19,868 nucleotides of DNA from Acidobacteriota bacterium (lineage in GTDB: Bacteria > Acidobacteriota > Vicinamibacteria > Vicinamibacterales > SCN-69-37): the NCBI GenBank assembly GCA_021824055.1, contig JAKALV010000030.1, positions 1 through 19,868 of the forward strand. The letters run 5' to 3'. Of this stretch, positions 1 to 8,170 are shown in pieces. The position numbers were made by a program, and so were the translations under genes. Below the pieces are notes generated by a model. The model did not search any database and was not told the origin of the DNA. It saw nothing but the letters and a program-made list of their open reading frames with translations. Within the stretch, counting starts at the first letter, position 1; each line of letters begins with the position of its first letter.

Positions 1-2
1 AC

Positions 3-257
3 AAGCCGGATGAGGAGATCGTGGTGGAAATCACGGCGATCAAAGGATTCGGCCGGTGGTCGGCCGAGATGTTTCTGATGTTCTGCCTGCAGCGGCCCGA
101 CGTGTTTCCCGTGGGCGACCTGGGCATCGTGAAGGGCATGCAGATGCTCGCCGGGATGAAGCGCCGCCCGAAGCCGCGCACGATGATGCGCGCGGCGGAC
201 GCGTGGCGGCCCTACCGGTCGATCGCGAGCTGGTACTTGTGGAGGTTGCTGGAGTGA
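3..257 (+). CDS. DNA-3-methyladenine glycosylase II (AlkA-type), C-terminal part
   Basis: This is the 3' end of a gene that enters from the left edge; the frame is open to the first base, so the true start lies outside. The visible ~84 residues match the end of an AlkA-like HhH-GPD glycosylase, which removes alkylated bases from DNA by cutting the glycosidic bond. The helix-hairpin-helix reads IKGFGRWSAEMF, followed by a VFPVGDLGI segment whose Asp aligns with the catalytic Asp of E. coli AlkA. The tail AWRPYRSIASWYLW matches the family's closing helix. Family knowledge gives the function; the N-terminal half is not visible. The next gene begins 18 bp downstream on the same strand, so the two may be co-transcribed. 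Confidence 0.85.
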   Translation, partial: KPDEEIVVEITAIKGFGRWSAEMFLMFCLQRPDVFPVGDLGIVKGMQMLAGMKRRPKPRTMMRAADAWRPYRSIASWYLWRLLE

Positions 258-275
258 GCGAGGGAGAATAGCGAG

Positions 276-1694
276 GTGACGTTACGCCGGTCCTTGATCC
301 TCGGAAGCGCGCTGACCGCCCTCGCGGTGGCCGCGGTGGGTACGGTTCTCGTCGAAGGATTGCGCGCGCGCGATCGGGCCGTTCAGCTGGAGCGCGCGTC
401 GGCGGCGGCCCTCGTGGAGCACACCAGGGAAGCCTGTGAAGCCAACCCGAACTGGTTCCTGGCCGGTCCGCGCGAAGGCCGGCCGACCAAGGAGCAGTTG
501 GCGCAACCTGACGCGGACGTCTACACGCCGCGGCCAGACACCACGGTGCGACCGTTCGAATACTTTGCGTTTGACGAAGACTTTCGCGGCGTCAGCACTG
601 CCGCGCCCCGGTTTCCCGACGCGTTCCGTATCGCCCTGAAGTCGGGCAACGAGTTCGTCACCGAACCCTGGAAGGGGCCGGACGGCACGGGCGTGGAGAC
701 GGCCCGGTGGACGCGGTGGAGTGCCAGCGAGTGCGCGATTCTGTTGTTCCGCGCGGCACCGCCGCCCCATCAAACACTGGTGCGCGTCGCGATCTTTCTG
801 GCGCTTTTCGCCGGCGTGTTTCTGGTGGCGTTTGGCGTGAGTCTGCCGGTCGAGCATCGCATCGGCGCGGTGGCTGCGGCGATGCGGCAGTCCGCGCGAA
901 GCCAGTACACGGGCTTGGTGAAAGCCGACGGTCAGGACGAGATCACGGCCGTCGCCGCGATTTTCAACGAAGCGGCCGCGGGCATCCGCCTGCGTGCCAA
1001 TGAACTCAAGGAACAGCGGGACACCCTGCGGCGCCTCACCGCGGATACCGAGGACGATCTGGTGAAGCCGCTCGGCGCGGTGCCGGCGCGGATCGGCGAG
1101 GTGCTGCGCTCGGTCAGCGTGACGCCCGCGGTGCGCGAGCAGATGCAGGCCGCGTTACGCGAAGCCGTCACGCTCGAACACCGCGGCGCCAATCTCGTGG
1201 CGGCCACCCAACTTCGCGATCGCGAGGCGGGCTTTGAAGAAGTGCCCGTCAACCTGACGCAACTGGTCGAGCGCGTGGTGGCCCGCGAGGCGATGTTTGC
1301 CGGCGCGTGCGGCGTGGCGTTGTCGGCCACCGTGTCGGATCAGGCCGTGACCGCTGTGGGCGATCCGCGCCTGTTCGAGTTGATGCTCGTCAACCTGATC
1401 GATAACGGAGTTCGCTACAACAAGCCCGGCGGCACGGTGGTGGTTGACCTCGACACGGCCGCCGGCGGCCACTTCGTGCTGTTGGTCAGCGATGACGGCC
1501 CGGGCGTGAATGACGCCACGCTCAAGTACTTCAACTCGATCCGCCGCTTCCGCGGCGACGAACGCCGCCATCGCCGCGCCGATGAAGTGGGCCTCGGCCT
1601 CGCCATCGTCCACGAGGTGACGGGACGAGCCAAGATCAACCTCGCGTTCCGCCGCCGCGACAACGGCGGGGTGGAAGTCAGACTGAGCCGGTAG
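276..1694 (+). CDS. Sensor histidine kinase-like protein lacking the phospho-acceptor His
   Basis: A 472-aa membrane protein read from GTG at 276, with AGGGAG nine bases upstream as ribosome site. Order: TM helix ~7-27, periplasmic sensor region ~30-165, TM helix ~168-190, HAMP-like linker ~190-245, a helical region where DHp should be (~250-315), and a HATPase_c domain ~325-472. The ATPase boxes are good: N-box NLIDN (373-377), G1 DDGPG (406-410), G2 GLGLA (439-443). The H-box is not: where HELRTPL is expected the sequence reads DDLVKPL (260-266), so Asp260 stands at the histidine position. By family knowledge a kinase without this His cannot autophosphorylate, so this is either a degenerate partner kinase or a signalling ATPase. 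No response regulator lies in the window; one could be upstream. Confidence 0.8.
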   Translation: MTLRRSLILGSALTALAVAAVGTVLVEGLRARDRAVQLERASAAALVEHTREACEANPNWFLAGPREGRPTKEQLAQPDADVYTPRPDTTVRPFEYFAFDEDFRGVSTAAPRFPDAFRIALKSGNEFVTEPWKGPDGTGVETARWTRWSASECAILLFRAAPPPHQTLVRVAIFLALFAGVFLVAFGVSLPVEHRIGAVAAAMRQSARSQYTGLVKADGQDEITAVAAIFNEAAAGIRLRANELKEQRDTLRRLTADTEDDLVKPLGAVPARIGEVLRSVSVTPAVREQMQAALREAVTLEHRGANLVAATQLRDREAGFEEVPVNLTQLVERVVAREAMFAGACGVALSATVSDQAVTAVGDPRLFELMLVNLIDNGVRYNKPGGTVVVDLDTAAGGHFVLLVSDDGPGVNDATLKYFNSIRRFRGDERRHRRADEVGLGLAIVHEVTGRAKINLAFRRRDNGGVEVRLSR

Positions 1695-1703
1695 GACGAG
1701 GAA

Positions 1704-1836
1704 GTCCAAAGTTCAAGGTCCAAAGTCCAAGGTCACTTGTTGTCCAACGTCCTGGACGTCAGGACGTCCCAGGACCAAGGACGTCCTGGACTCTGGACGA
1801 CGAGTGACCTTGGACCTTGGACGTTGAACCTTGGAC
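1704..1836. repeat. GTCCAAGG-type intergenic hairpin repeat, copy 1
   Basis: Two 34-base arms (1704-1737 and 1803-1836) form a long inverted repeat with about three mismatches. Each arm is a run of 9-10 base units of the kind GTCCAAGGTC. The loop between them carries smaller GTCCTGGAC-like inverted units. It lies between the kinase-like gene and the dehydrogenase genes, both on the plus strand. Transcribed, it would fold into a very stable stem and could terminate or protect the upstream transcript. The right arm, reverse-complemented, is nearly base-for-base the left arm of the copy at 14780, so the copies form one family. Confidence 0.8.
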
Positions 1837-1859
1837 TCGTCCCGTCCGTACCGTACAAT
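1831..1859 (+). promoter_or_regulatory. Candidate sigma70 promoter for the dehydrogenase genes
   Basis: TTGGAC (1831-1836), a 17-base spacer, then TACAAT (1854-1859). The -10 is one base from consensus; the -35 keeps only the TTG. The -35 box is the last unit of the hairpin repeat. Transcription would start near 1866, leaving only about seven bases before the ATG at 1873. This is inferred from sequence only. Confidence 0.4.
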
Positions 1860-1872
1860 CCGCCGCATCGTG

Positions 1873-2478
1873 ATGAAACGCCGGACGCTCCTGCGGTTTG
1901 CGGCGGCGGTGGCTGCGTGGGCGCCCGTCGCGCGGCTGCGCGCGTTCGCGCAGGCGCCGCCGTTTTCGGACGGGCAGAAAGCCACGCTCAGCGCGATGGC
2001 CGAAGTCACGCTTCCGGCATCCATCGGATCGACCGGCCGTGTGGCCGCCACTCAGACGTTCATCGCCTGGCACCTGAATTATCGAACGGGCGCGGACATG
2101 GGGCATGGCTACGGCGCGTCGACATTGCGCCGGCCCTCACCACCGCCAGTCCTTCCACGCTATGCCGCGCAGTTTGCCGCGCTCGATGCCGCCGCTCGAG
2201 GGCAAGGTGCCGCGTCGTTCGCGGCAGCGTCGATCGGCCTCCGCCGCTCCATTGTGGAAACCGCGCTCACCACGCCGCAGGCGGTCAATCGCATGCCGGC
2301 GAGACCGAACGGTGCGAACCTCATCGCGGACTTCATGGGCCTCTACTTCAACAGCGCCGATGCGTTCGATCAGGCGTACCGCGCGGCGATCGGCCGCGAC
2401 GACTGCCGGTCGCTCGAGGGATCGGATCAACCACCAACGCCGCTCATTGTTGGCGGATCGGGCGAAGGCGGCCGCTAG
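1873..2478 (+). CDS. Tat-exported gluconate 2-dehydrogenase subunit 3 family protein
   Basis: A 201-aa protein. The start at 1873 is chosen over the upstream in-frame ATG at 1831 because it places a twin-arginine signal at the N-terminus: Arg3-Arg4 in MKRRTLLRF, followed by a hydrophobic stretch and Ala-rich cleavage region. The upstream ATG would translate promoter and repeat sequence. The segment YRTGADMGHGYG and the size fit the small (gamma) subunit of GMC-type membrane dehydrogenases. In this family the small subunit carries the Tat signal and takes the FAD subunit, which has none, across the membrane. The stop is two bases before the ATG of the GMC gene, which fits a stoichiometric pair. 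Function is from family context. Confidence 0.75.
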   Translation: MKRRTLLRFAAAVAAWAPVARLRAFAQAPPFSDGQKATLSAMAEVTLPASIGSTGRVAATQTFIAWHLNYRTGADMGHGYGASTLRRPSPPPVLPRYAAQFAALDAAARGQGAASFAAASIGLRRSIVETALTTPQAVNRMPARPNGANLIADFMGLYFNSADAFDQAYRAAIGRDDCRSLEGSDQPPTPLIVGGSGEGGR

Positions 2479-2480
2479 TC

Positions 2481-4112
2481 ATGCAAGCCCGTCCACTCGC
2501 GATCGCCGCGGACTACGTGATCATCGGCGGGGGCATCACCGGCGCGATGGTGGCTCAGAAGCTCAGCGAGAAGAAGCCGAAGGCGTCAATCATCGTCGTC
2601 GAGGCCGGCAGTTCGTTGTTCGACTTCGAGAATCGATTTGAGTACCGCGAGCGCAATCTGGACTACGGCGAGAACATGTGGCCCGGCGACTTCATTGCGG
2701 ACCAGGCGCCCGACGGCATGATCTCCCGGACGATGGCGGTTGGTGGATCGGCGCTGCATTGGGGCGGCGTGTGCAACAGGTATTCGGAGGAAGACACGCG
2801 CTTGAAGTCCATGTACGGCCTCGCCGTGGACTGGCCGATCGAGTGGACGGAGCTCGAGAAGTACTACTGCGAAGCCGAGCGCCGCATCGGCGTGTCGGGC
2901 GAGCCGAGTCCGTTCAAGGAAGACTGGCGCAGCGAGCCGTACCCCATGCCGGCGATGACGCCGACGTTCAACCTGAAGCAATTGAAGGGCTGGGCGGAAC
3001 AGAGCGGCATCCCGTTCTGGACGACGCCGCAGGCGAAGAACACGGTCGAAGACTACGGCGGCCGCAGCAATTGCCATCGCTGCAACACGTGCGAGATCTG
3101 TCCGACCGGCGCGCGCTATTCGCCCGACTTCACATTCAAGCAACTGATCGCCGACAAGACGCGACAGGTGCAACTGCACTCGCGGCGCCTGGTGCGCAAG
3201 CTGATCCTTGACGAGAAGACGTCACGGATCGTCGCGGCCGAAGCGGTAGACGAGTCGCACGATCCGGCCGTGCGAGCCAGGAACGCTGCGGCGCCCCGCC
3301 ACTACGAATACCGCGCGACGACGTTCATCGTCGCCTCGGGCTACACGTGGGCGTCGCATCTGCTGTTGCTGTCGGCGAACTCACGCTTTCCCAATGGATT
3401 GGCGAACACGACCGATCAGGTCGGCCGGTACATCAACGGCCACCTGGCGTATCAGACGCAGGTGGATCTGAACCTCAAGATCTATCCCGGCATGAACGAG
3501 CAGCACAGCCTGATCTCGCGGCAGTTCTTTCGGTGCGCCCCGGACAAGCCGTACGTCCGGCACGACTTGCGCGTGTGGGAGAGCGGCGCCGGCCGCGATC
3601 CGCGGTTGCGCAATGCCGCGGGCAACGTGTTGCTCGGCGACGAGTTGATGGCGGATTGGCGCACGCGCACCGCGCGCGGTTCCGCGCGGGTGCGCGGCTA
3701 CTACACGGTTGAGCCGGACAAGGACAGCCGCATCACGCTCGATCCGGCGATCACGAACCGCTGGGGCGACGCGATGCCGCGCGTGCGGCACAAGATTGAC
3801 GCCGCCAGCGAGGCGCGCGCCGGCGCCACCAGGCAGCACTTCGAACAACTGTTCGCGGAAATGGCGAAAGCGAACGACGGCAAGATCGGGAACATCAGCG
3901 GCTTGAATTATCAGGATCATCCAGCCGGCGGCTGCCGCATGGGCACGGATCCGGCCGCGAGCGTGGTGGACCCTCACGGCCGCACGCACGATCACGAGAA
4001 CCTGTTTGTCGTCGGCGCGCCCACGCTGCCGACGGCCGGCTGCACCAACGGCACGCTCACGTTTGTCGCGGTCGCGTTGCGATCGGTGGACGAGATCGTC
4101 CGATCGTCGTAG
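2481..4112 (+). CDS. GMC-family FAD dehydrogenase catalytic subunit with a four-Cys cluster
   Basis: A 543-aa flavoprotein of the gluconate/FAD-glucose dehydrogenase branch of GMC oxidoreductases, which oxidise sugars or sugar acids. The ATG at 2481 follows the small-subunit stop by two bases; longer upstream reading is only the shadow frame of that gene. The Rossmann motif VIIGGGITGAMVA is at 13-25 and MAVGGSALHWGG at 85-96. Cys198, 201, 204 and 207 (CHRCNTCEIC) sit where related dehydrogenases hold an Fe-S cluster. The C-terminal catalytic pair is His480 (in DHPAGG) and Asn523 (in GCTNGTLT). There is no own signal peptide, so export would depend on the small subunit. The cytochrome c subunit usual for these enzymes is not here. 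The substrate cannot be read from sequence. It converges with glmS, six bases apart. Confidence 0.85.
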   Translation: MQARPLAIAADYVIIGGGITGAMVAQKLSEKKPKASIIVVEAGSSLFDFENRFEYRERNLDYGENMWPGDFIADQAPDGMISRTMAVGGSALHWGGVCNRYSEEDTRLKSMYGLAVDWPIEWTELEKYYCEAERRIGVSGEPSPFKEDWRSEPYPMPAMTPTFNLKQLKGWAEQSGIPFWTTPQAKNTVEDYGGRSNCHRCNTCEICPTGARYSPDFTFKQLIADKTRQVQLHSRRLVRKLILDEKTSRIVAAEAVDESHDPAVRARNAAAPRHYEYRATTFIVASGYTWASHLLLLSANSRFPNGLANTTDQVGRYINGHLAYQTQVDLNLKIYPGMNEQHSLISRQFFRCAPDKPYVRHDLRVWESGAGRDPRLRNAAGNVLLGDELMADWRTRTARGSARVRGYYTVEPDKDSRITLDPAITNRWGDAMPRVRHKIDAASEARAGATRQHFEQLFAEMAKANDGKIGNISGLNYQDHPAGGCRMGTDPAASVVDPHGRTHDHENLFVVGAPTLPTAGCTNGTLTFVAVALRSVDEIVRSS

Positions 4113-4118
4113 CGAAGT

Positions 4119-6539
4119 TCAGTCCACCGTAATTGACTTGCTGACGTTCTTCGGCGCGTCGGGATCGACGCCGTGATCGGCGATCCCCAGTCGATCGAGA
4201 TGCGCTTTCTTGAGCAGGCTCATGCCGAGTGCCAGCCGCTGCAGCGCGACGATCGACGAGAACATCGCCAGCAGCGTGTCACCGGTCTTCGGCAGCGTGA
4301 TGTACACGGACCGGTAGCGCGGCTGGCCGTCCGGCGCCTTTTCGGCGGCGCCGTGCAGCGCCGGGTGATCCTCGGCCACGACGACGGTGCTCGCGCCGCG
4401 GATCTTGTGCGTGTTGATCTGCGACACCGTCAGCGCCACGTCGCGTTCGTCCGGGCCCGTGATGTACACGAGCGGATAGTCCGCGTTGAGCGCCGTGGCC
4501 AGATCGATGCGTCCGTCCGCCAGCGCCATGGCTTCGTTCAGCCCGATCACGGTGTTGATGCCCAGAATCGTGTTCGGGCCGTGCTTGAACTCGGACGCCT
4601 CGAATCCTTCCGTGTGATTGAGCACGACTTCGCGAATCTTGAGCGCGCCTTCCTTGGCGACCGCCGTGGCGCGCGTGGCCAGCAGATGCAGGCTCGGGCG
4701 CAGATACAGCAGTTCCGCGGCCTTCTGGATGTCGCCGCCGGTGGTCGCGACGGTGTCGCGAATCAGGTCCGGCAACCGCAGCAGGTGCTGACGCCGCTGA
4801 CCCACGCGCACCGCGGCACGGGGCGTGCCGGCAAGCCGCGCGGCCAGCTCCAGCGCCAGCCCGTAGAACACCACCATCTGCACCATGAAGCTCTTGGTCG
4901 CGGGCACCGCCACTTCCGGGCCGCATCGCAGCGGGATCACGAAGTCGCTCTTCTCGAGCGCAATCGTCGAATTCACGTTGTTGACAATGGAGACCCGGCC
5001 GACGCGGCGGCCCGACGCAATCACGTCGTTGAGCACGTCGATGAGATCCTTCGTCTCGCCGCTCTGACTCACCGCAATGACCACGTCGTCATCGCGCAGC
5101 GTCGGCGCGGTCTGGCCTCGGAATTCGCCAGGGAGCAGCGGCGTCAGCTCCACGCCGGCCAGCTCCGCAAAGAACAGCGCGGCGGCCTTGGCCGCATGAA
5201 ACGAGCTGCCGCAGCAGATGGCGTAGAGACGGCCGCGCGCGGTGACGGCCGTCGCGCACAGCGCGGTGAACTTGTCCACGACCTCTCTGAATTCGCGCAC
5301 CTCGGCGGCCTCGAGCCAGGCGTCCACGAGCTGCACGGTGGCGCGATCGCGATCGTGTCGCGCCATGTCGAGCAGGTCGCCGAAGAGCGCGGCGTCGCTC
5401 GAGCGCAGCGGCGAAATTGCCGTGCAGGCCGCGGGCGCGGCCGCCAGCCATTGCTGCATCTCCGGCAGATCCGCCAGGGCGTAGAACCGATCCCGAATGC
5501 GCGCATCGTCGTATTCATCGCCCAACGCGTCGAGATGGGACGTGATGTCGCCCGGGACGGCCGGTTCCGTCACCGCGCGCGCGGCGGCGGACCCGCCAAG
5601 GAACATCGTGACGACGTCGCGCACCGTGTCTTCCTGCGCGCTGATCTCCTGATCCATGAACGTCGTGAAGGCCGGCAGCAGCTCGGTGTCGATCGCGCGC
5701 AGCCGACTCCGCACCGGCGAGCGCTCGAGCGCCTGGCCGGCCGCCTGATGAATGTCCGCCCCGGCGGCCTTCACCGTGCGCGCCTTGGTCGCGTGCACGC
5801 GATAGCCCGCGGAATCGTACTCGACGAATTCACCCTCGGTGATCGGCACCACCACGCGCGTGAGCTTCAGCACGGACGAGAGGTCGGACGATGCGATGGC
5901 GAAGGGGCCGCCGACGGCATCGGCGCCGATGCCGAAGTACAGACTGGAACCTTGCTTGATCGCCCACGCGGTGGACGTCACCGGATCGACGATGACGGCG
6001 GCAAACGAGCCCTGCAGCCGTCCGGCGGCCGCCACGATGGCCCGCCGCATCGCGCTCCGGCGCGCCGTCGGGTCGGCGGCGTGGGCGGCATCGGCGGGCG
6101 GCAGTTCCCGCGCAAAGAAATGCTCGACCGTGTGCACGACCATCTCGCCGTCGTTGTCGGACAGGACATCGTGGCCCTCCGACGTCAGCCAGCGCTTGAG
6201 GTCGTCGCAGTTGGTCACATTGCCGTTGTGCGCGCCGTACAGAAACTGGTGGCAGCGCACGACGTGCGGCTGCGAGTTGGCATCCGTCACGGCGCCAAAC
6301 GTGGCCCAGCGCACCTGGCCGCAGAATGTCCGGCCGCGCATGCCGGTGATGCCGAGCGAGTGCACGAGCACCGACGGCGCGCCGACGCCTTTCAGCAGGC
6401 GGACGTTGAGGTCGTCGCCTTGAAAGGCGCCGCCCGTGGAGTCGTACCCGCGGTATTCAAGCGTTTTAAGAAGTCCTGCCGCGATTTGTCCCAGATCGTC
6501 GCGACTGCGCTGGTACACAAGGCCGATGACGCCGCACAT
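4119..6539 (-). CDS. glmS: GlmS-like glutamine--fructose-6-phosphate aminotransferase, enlarged
   Basis: An 806-aa homologue of glucosamine-6-phosphate synthase (about 600 aa usually), which makes GlcN-6-P from fructose-6-P and glutamine for cell-wall sugars. The start is fixed by Met-Cys: Cys2 is the glutaminase nucleophile. RGYDS (30-34), RWATFG (77-82), HNGNVTN (104-110) and SDNDGE mark the glutaminase domain; the usual RWATHG His is Phe here. The hinge FMDQEISAQ (294-302) is followed by ~140 residues before the first SIS motif CGSSFHA, against ~45 in E. coli GlmS, so roughly 95 residues are inserted. SQSGET (491-496), PATKSF, EGALKIRE and EFKHGP (650-655) mark the isomerase half; Lys801 in the closing SKSITVD matches the Fru6P-binding lysine. 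It may be a paralogue rather than the main GlmS. It is last in the dsbD operon, 26 bp after the permease. Confidence 0.85.
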   Translation of the reverse strand: MCGVIGLVYQRSRDDLGQIAAGLLKTLEYRGYDSTGGAFQGDDLNVRLLKGVGAPSVLVHSLGITGMRGRTFCGQVRWATFGAVTDANSQPHVVRCHQFLYGAHNGNVTNCDDLKRWLTSEGHDVLSDNDGEMVVHTVEHFFARELPPADAAHAADPTARRSAMRRAIVAAAGRLQGSFAAVIVDPVTSTAWAIKQGSSLYFGIGADAVGGPFAIASSDLSSVLKLTRVVVPITEGEFVEYDSAGYRVHATKARTVKAAGADIHQAAGQALERSPVRSRLRAIDTELLPAFTTFMDQEISAQEDTVRDVVTMFLGGSAAARAVTEPAVPGDITSHLDALGDEYDDARIRDRFYALADLPEMQQWLAAAPAACTAISPLRSSDAALFGDLLDMARHDRDRATVQLVDAWLEAAEVREFREVVDKFTALCATAVTARGRLYAICCGSSFHAAKAAALFFAELAGVELTPLLPGEFRGQTAPTLRDDDVVIAVSQSGETKDLIDVLNDVIASGRRVGRVSIVNNVNSTIALEKSDFVIPLRCGPEVAVPATKSFMVQMVVFYGLALELAARLAGTPRAAVRVGQRRQHLLRLPDLIRDTVATTGGDIQKAAELLYLRPSLHLLATRATAVAKEGALKIREVVLNHTEGFEASEFKHGPNTILGINTVIGLNEAMALADGRIDLATALNADYPLVYITGPDERDVALTVSQINTHKIRGASTVVVAEDHPALHGAAEKAPDGQPRYRSVYITLPKTGDTLLAMFSSIVALQRLALGMSLLKKAHLDRLGIADHGVDPDAPKNVSKSITVD

Positions 6540-6565
6540 GCGTTCATTGTGGACCGAGATGCGTG

Positions 6566-8170
6566 TTACCCGACAAACTCCAGCTTCCGCGCCTGCTCCT
6601 CAACGCGGGCCTTTGTCAACAGCTCCACGAAGAAACTGCCGCCGATCGCCGTCGCGGCCGTCAGGGTCATGGCGACCCAGCTGCCGTAGAGTTTCTGCGC
6701 GAAGACCGTCAGCAGCACGTTGATGATGCCGATGCCGATGAACAGCGAGAAGAGATTGGTCGAGCCGCGGCCCTTTTCGGTCGGCTTCGCGAACGGCAGC
6801 TCCGGATCCATGAGGATCGTCACCTGCAGCACGAGGTGGCTGATCAGGCCGAGCAGCCCGACGTGCACGATCGCGTGTAACAGGTTGTGCGTGGCCCAGG
6901 CCATGGCCACCGTGACGAACACCAGGTACGGCAGCAGGAACATCGCCACGACCACGTCCTTGGACGCGCGAATGAGCCGCGCGCGATTCACCGGCGCCGC
7001 AAAGAAGATCCACGACGCGCGATACGCGTCGCTGCGGGTGAGCTGCATCTTGAGCATCGCCGGGAACATCATGATGGCGAAGCCGACGAGCGAGAATTCG
7101 CTGCCGGGCCGCCCGGGCACGTTGCCGTCGCGCATGACGCCCTGAAAGATGTAGAGCACCGTGAGCGGGATGATCGTCAGTACGCCCATCCGGAACTTCT
7201 GATCGTTCCGGAACTGGCTGCGGATGAGCAGCGCCATCGCGCGCGGTTCACCGCCGCGGAACCACCAGCCGGCCCGCGCCGGCCGCGCGGCCGCGCTCGA
7301 TGTCCTGGCCGCCACGGTCGACTCGCCAAGCCGGTCCGCGAAGCCGGCCGACAGCCGTCCCGTCAGCGCCACGCTCATGGCGGCAATCGCGCCGACGGAC
7401 GCGAGCGACGGCAGCAGCACGTTGAGGCCGAAATGGCCGCGCGCCAGGTCGAAGTAGCTGGCAAACCAGGTGGGCGGCAACAACAGCAGCCACCAGGTCT
7501 TCTGCAGCGTGAAGTGCGCGAGGAAGGACTTCGACACCATGCGCGAAATGAGGAAGTACCCGCCGTACACCATGAAGCTCATGGCCATCTGCACGTACGA
7601 CAACACCTGTTTCAGCAGATTGGCGCCGACGAGCCGCTGCAGGCCCGCGTACCCGATCAGCAACGCGAAGGCGACGGCCAGCGATGCGCCGTACAGCGCG
7701 AACAGGCCCGCCAGGCCCGCGACCAGGCCGTGCGTGACGAACAGCGCCGCCACGGGAATGTAGACCACGAGCGACGTCATCGCCAGCGTGTAGATAAGGA
7801 CGTTGGTCAGGCGAACCGCGAAGTACGTGCGCGACGACACCGGCCGGAATCCGAGCACCGCGTAGTCGTCGGCGGCCGTGAGCGCCGACGAGTGGTCCAG
7901 CAACACGGCCGTGCCCACCATGAACATGACGTAGGCGCACATGATCGTGCCCACGAAGAACAGATCCTGGCTCACGACCACCGCCAGGGACAGGAAGAGG
8001 CCGAACATGGAATAGAAGATGGCCTGTCCGACGAGCGCGCGGCTGCCGCTCGAGTCGCGTCCGGCGCGCATCTGCACGGAGCGCGTGCGGAAGTCGCGCT
8101 TCAAGGTCGCGCGCGTCAGCGCCAGCCACTGCGCGTAGTCCACGCCGGCGGCTTCGAGCAGGGGCTTCAC
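6566..8170 (-). CDS. ABC-2-type exporter permease
   Basis: A 534-aa polytopic membrane protein. The GTG at 8170 overlaps the TGA of the ATPase gene by four bases (GTGA), so translation is probably coupled; the longer open frame upstream is only the shadow of the ATPase gene. It opens with a cytoplasmic segment rich in Arg and Lys, then hydrophobic runs such as AIFYSMFGLFLSLAVVV, FFVGTIMCAYVMFMVGTAVLL and further pairs along its length, roughly ten to twelve in all. The region DDYAVLGFRPVSSRTYF between early helices is typical of ABC-2-like permeases that pair with a separate ATPase. The cargo is unknown. The thioredoxin-type genes upstream hint at a role in envelope protein or heme/metal handling, which is inference. 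Confidence 0.8.
   Translation of the reverse strand: MKPLLEAAGVDYAQWLALTRATLKRDFRTRSVQMRAGRDSSGSRALVGQAIFYSMFGLFLSLAVVVSQDLFFVGTIMCAYVMFMVGTAVLLDHSSALTAADDYAVLGFRPVSSRTYFAVRLTNVLIYTLAMTSLVVYIPVAALFVTHGLVAGLAGLFALYGASLAVAFALLIGYAGLQRLVGANLLKQVLSYVQMAMSFMVYGGYFLISRMVSKSFLAHFTLQKTWWLLLLPPTWFASYFDLARGHFGLNVLLPSLASVGAIAAMSVALTGRLSAGFADRLGESTVAARTSSAAARPARAGWWFRGGEPRAMALLIRSQFRNDQKFRMGVLTIIPLTVLYIFQGVMRDGNVPGRPGSEFSLVGFAIMMFPAMLKMQLTRSDAYRASWIFFAAPVNRARLIRASKDVVVAMFLLPYLVFVTVAMAWATHNLLHAIVHVGLLGLISHLVLQVTILMDPELPFAKPTEKGRGSTNLFSLFIGIGIINVLLTVFAQKLYGSWVAMTLTAATAIGGSFFVELLTKARVEEQARKLEFVG

Noticed and set aside
1737..2480. N-terminal extension of the GMC protein to 791 residues
   Set aside because: It reads the hairpin repeat and the small-subunit gene out of frame; the Rossmann motif follows the ATG at 2481 directly.
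4105..4125. Bidirectional terminator between GMC and glmS
   Set aside because: The gap is six bases and no convincing GC stem with a T run is visible at either gene end.
6540..6565. glmS ribozyme/riboswitch ahead of the GlmS gene
   Set aside because: Only 26 bp separate it from the permease gene, too short for the ribozyme.
4173..6689. An 838-residue plus-strand frame opposite glmS
   Set aside because: Arg/His-rich composition with no motifs; it is the high-GC shadow of a clearly recognised gene.
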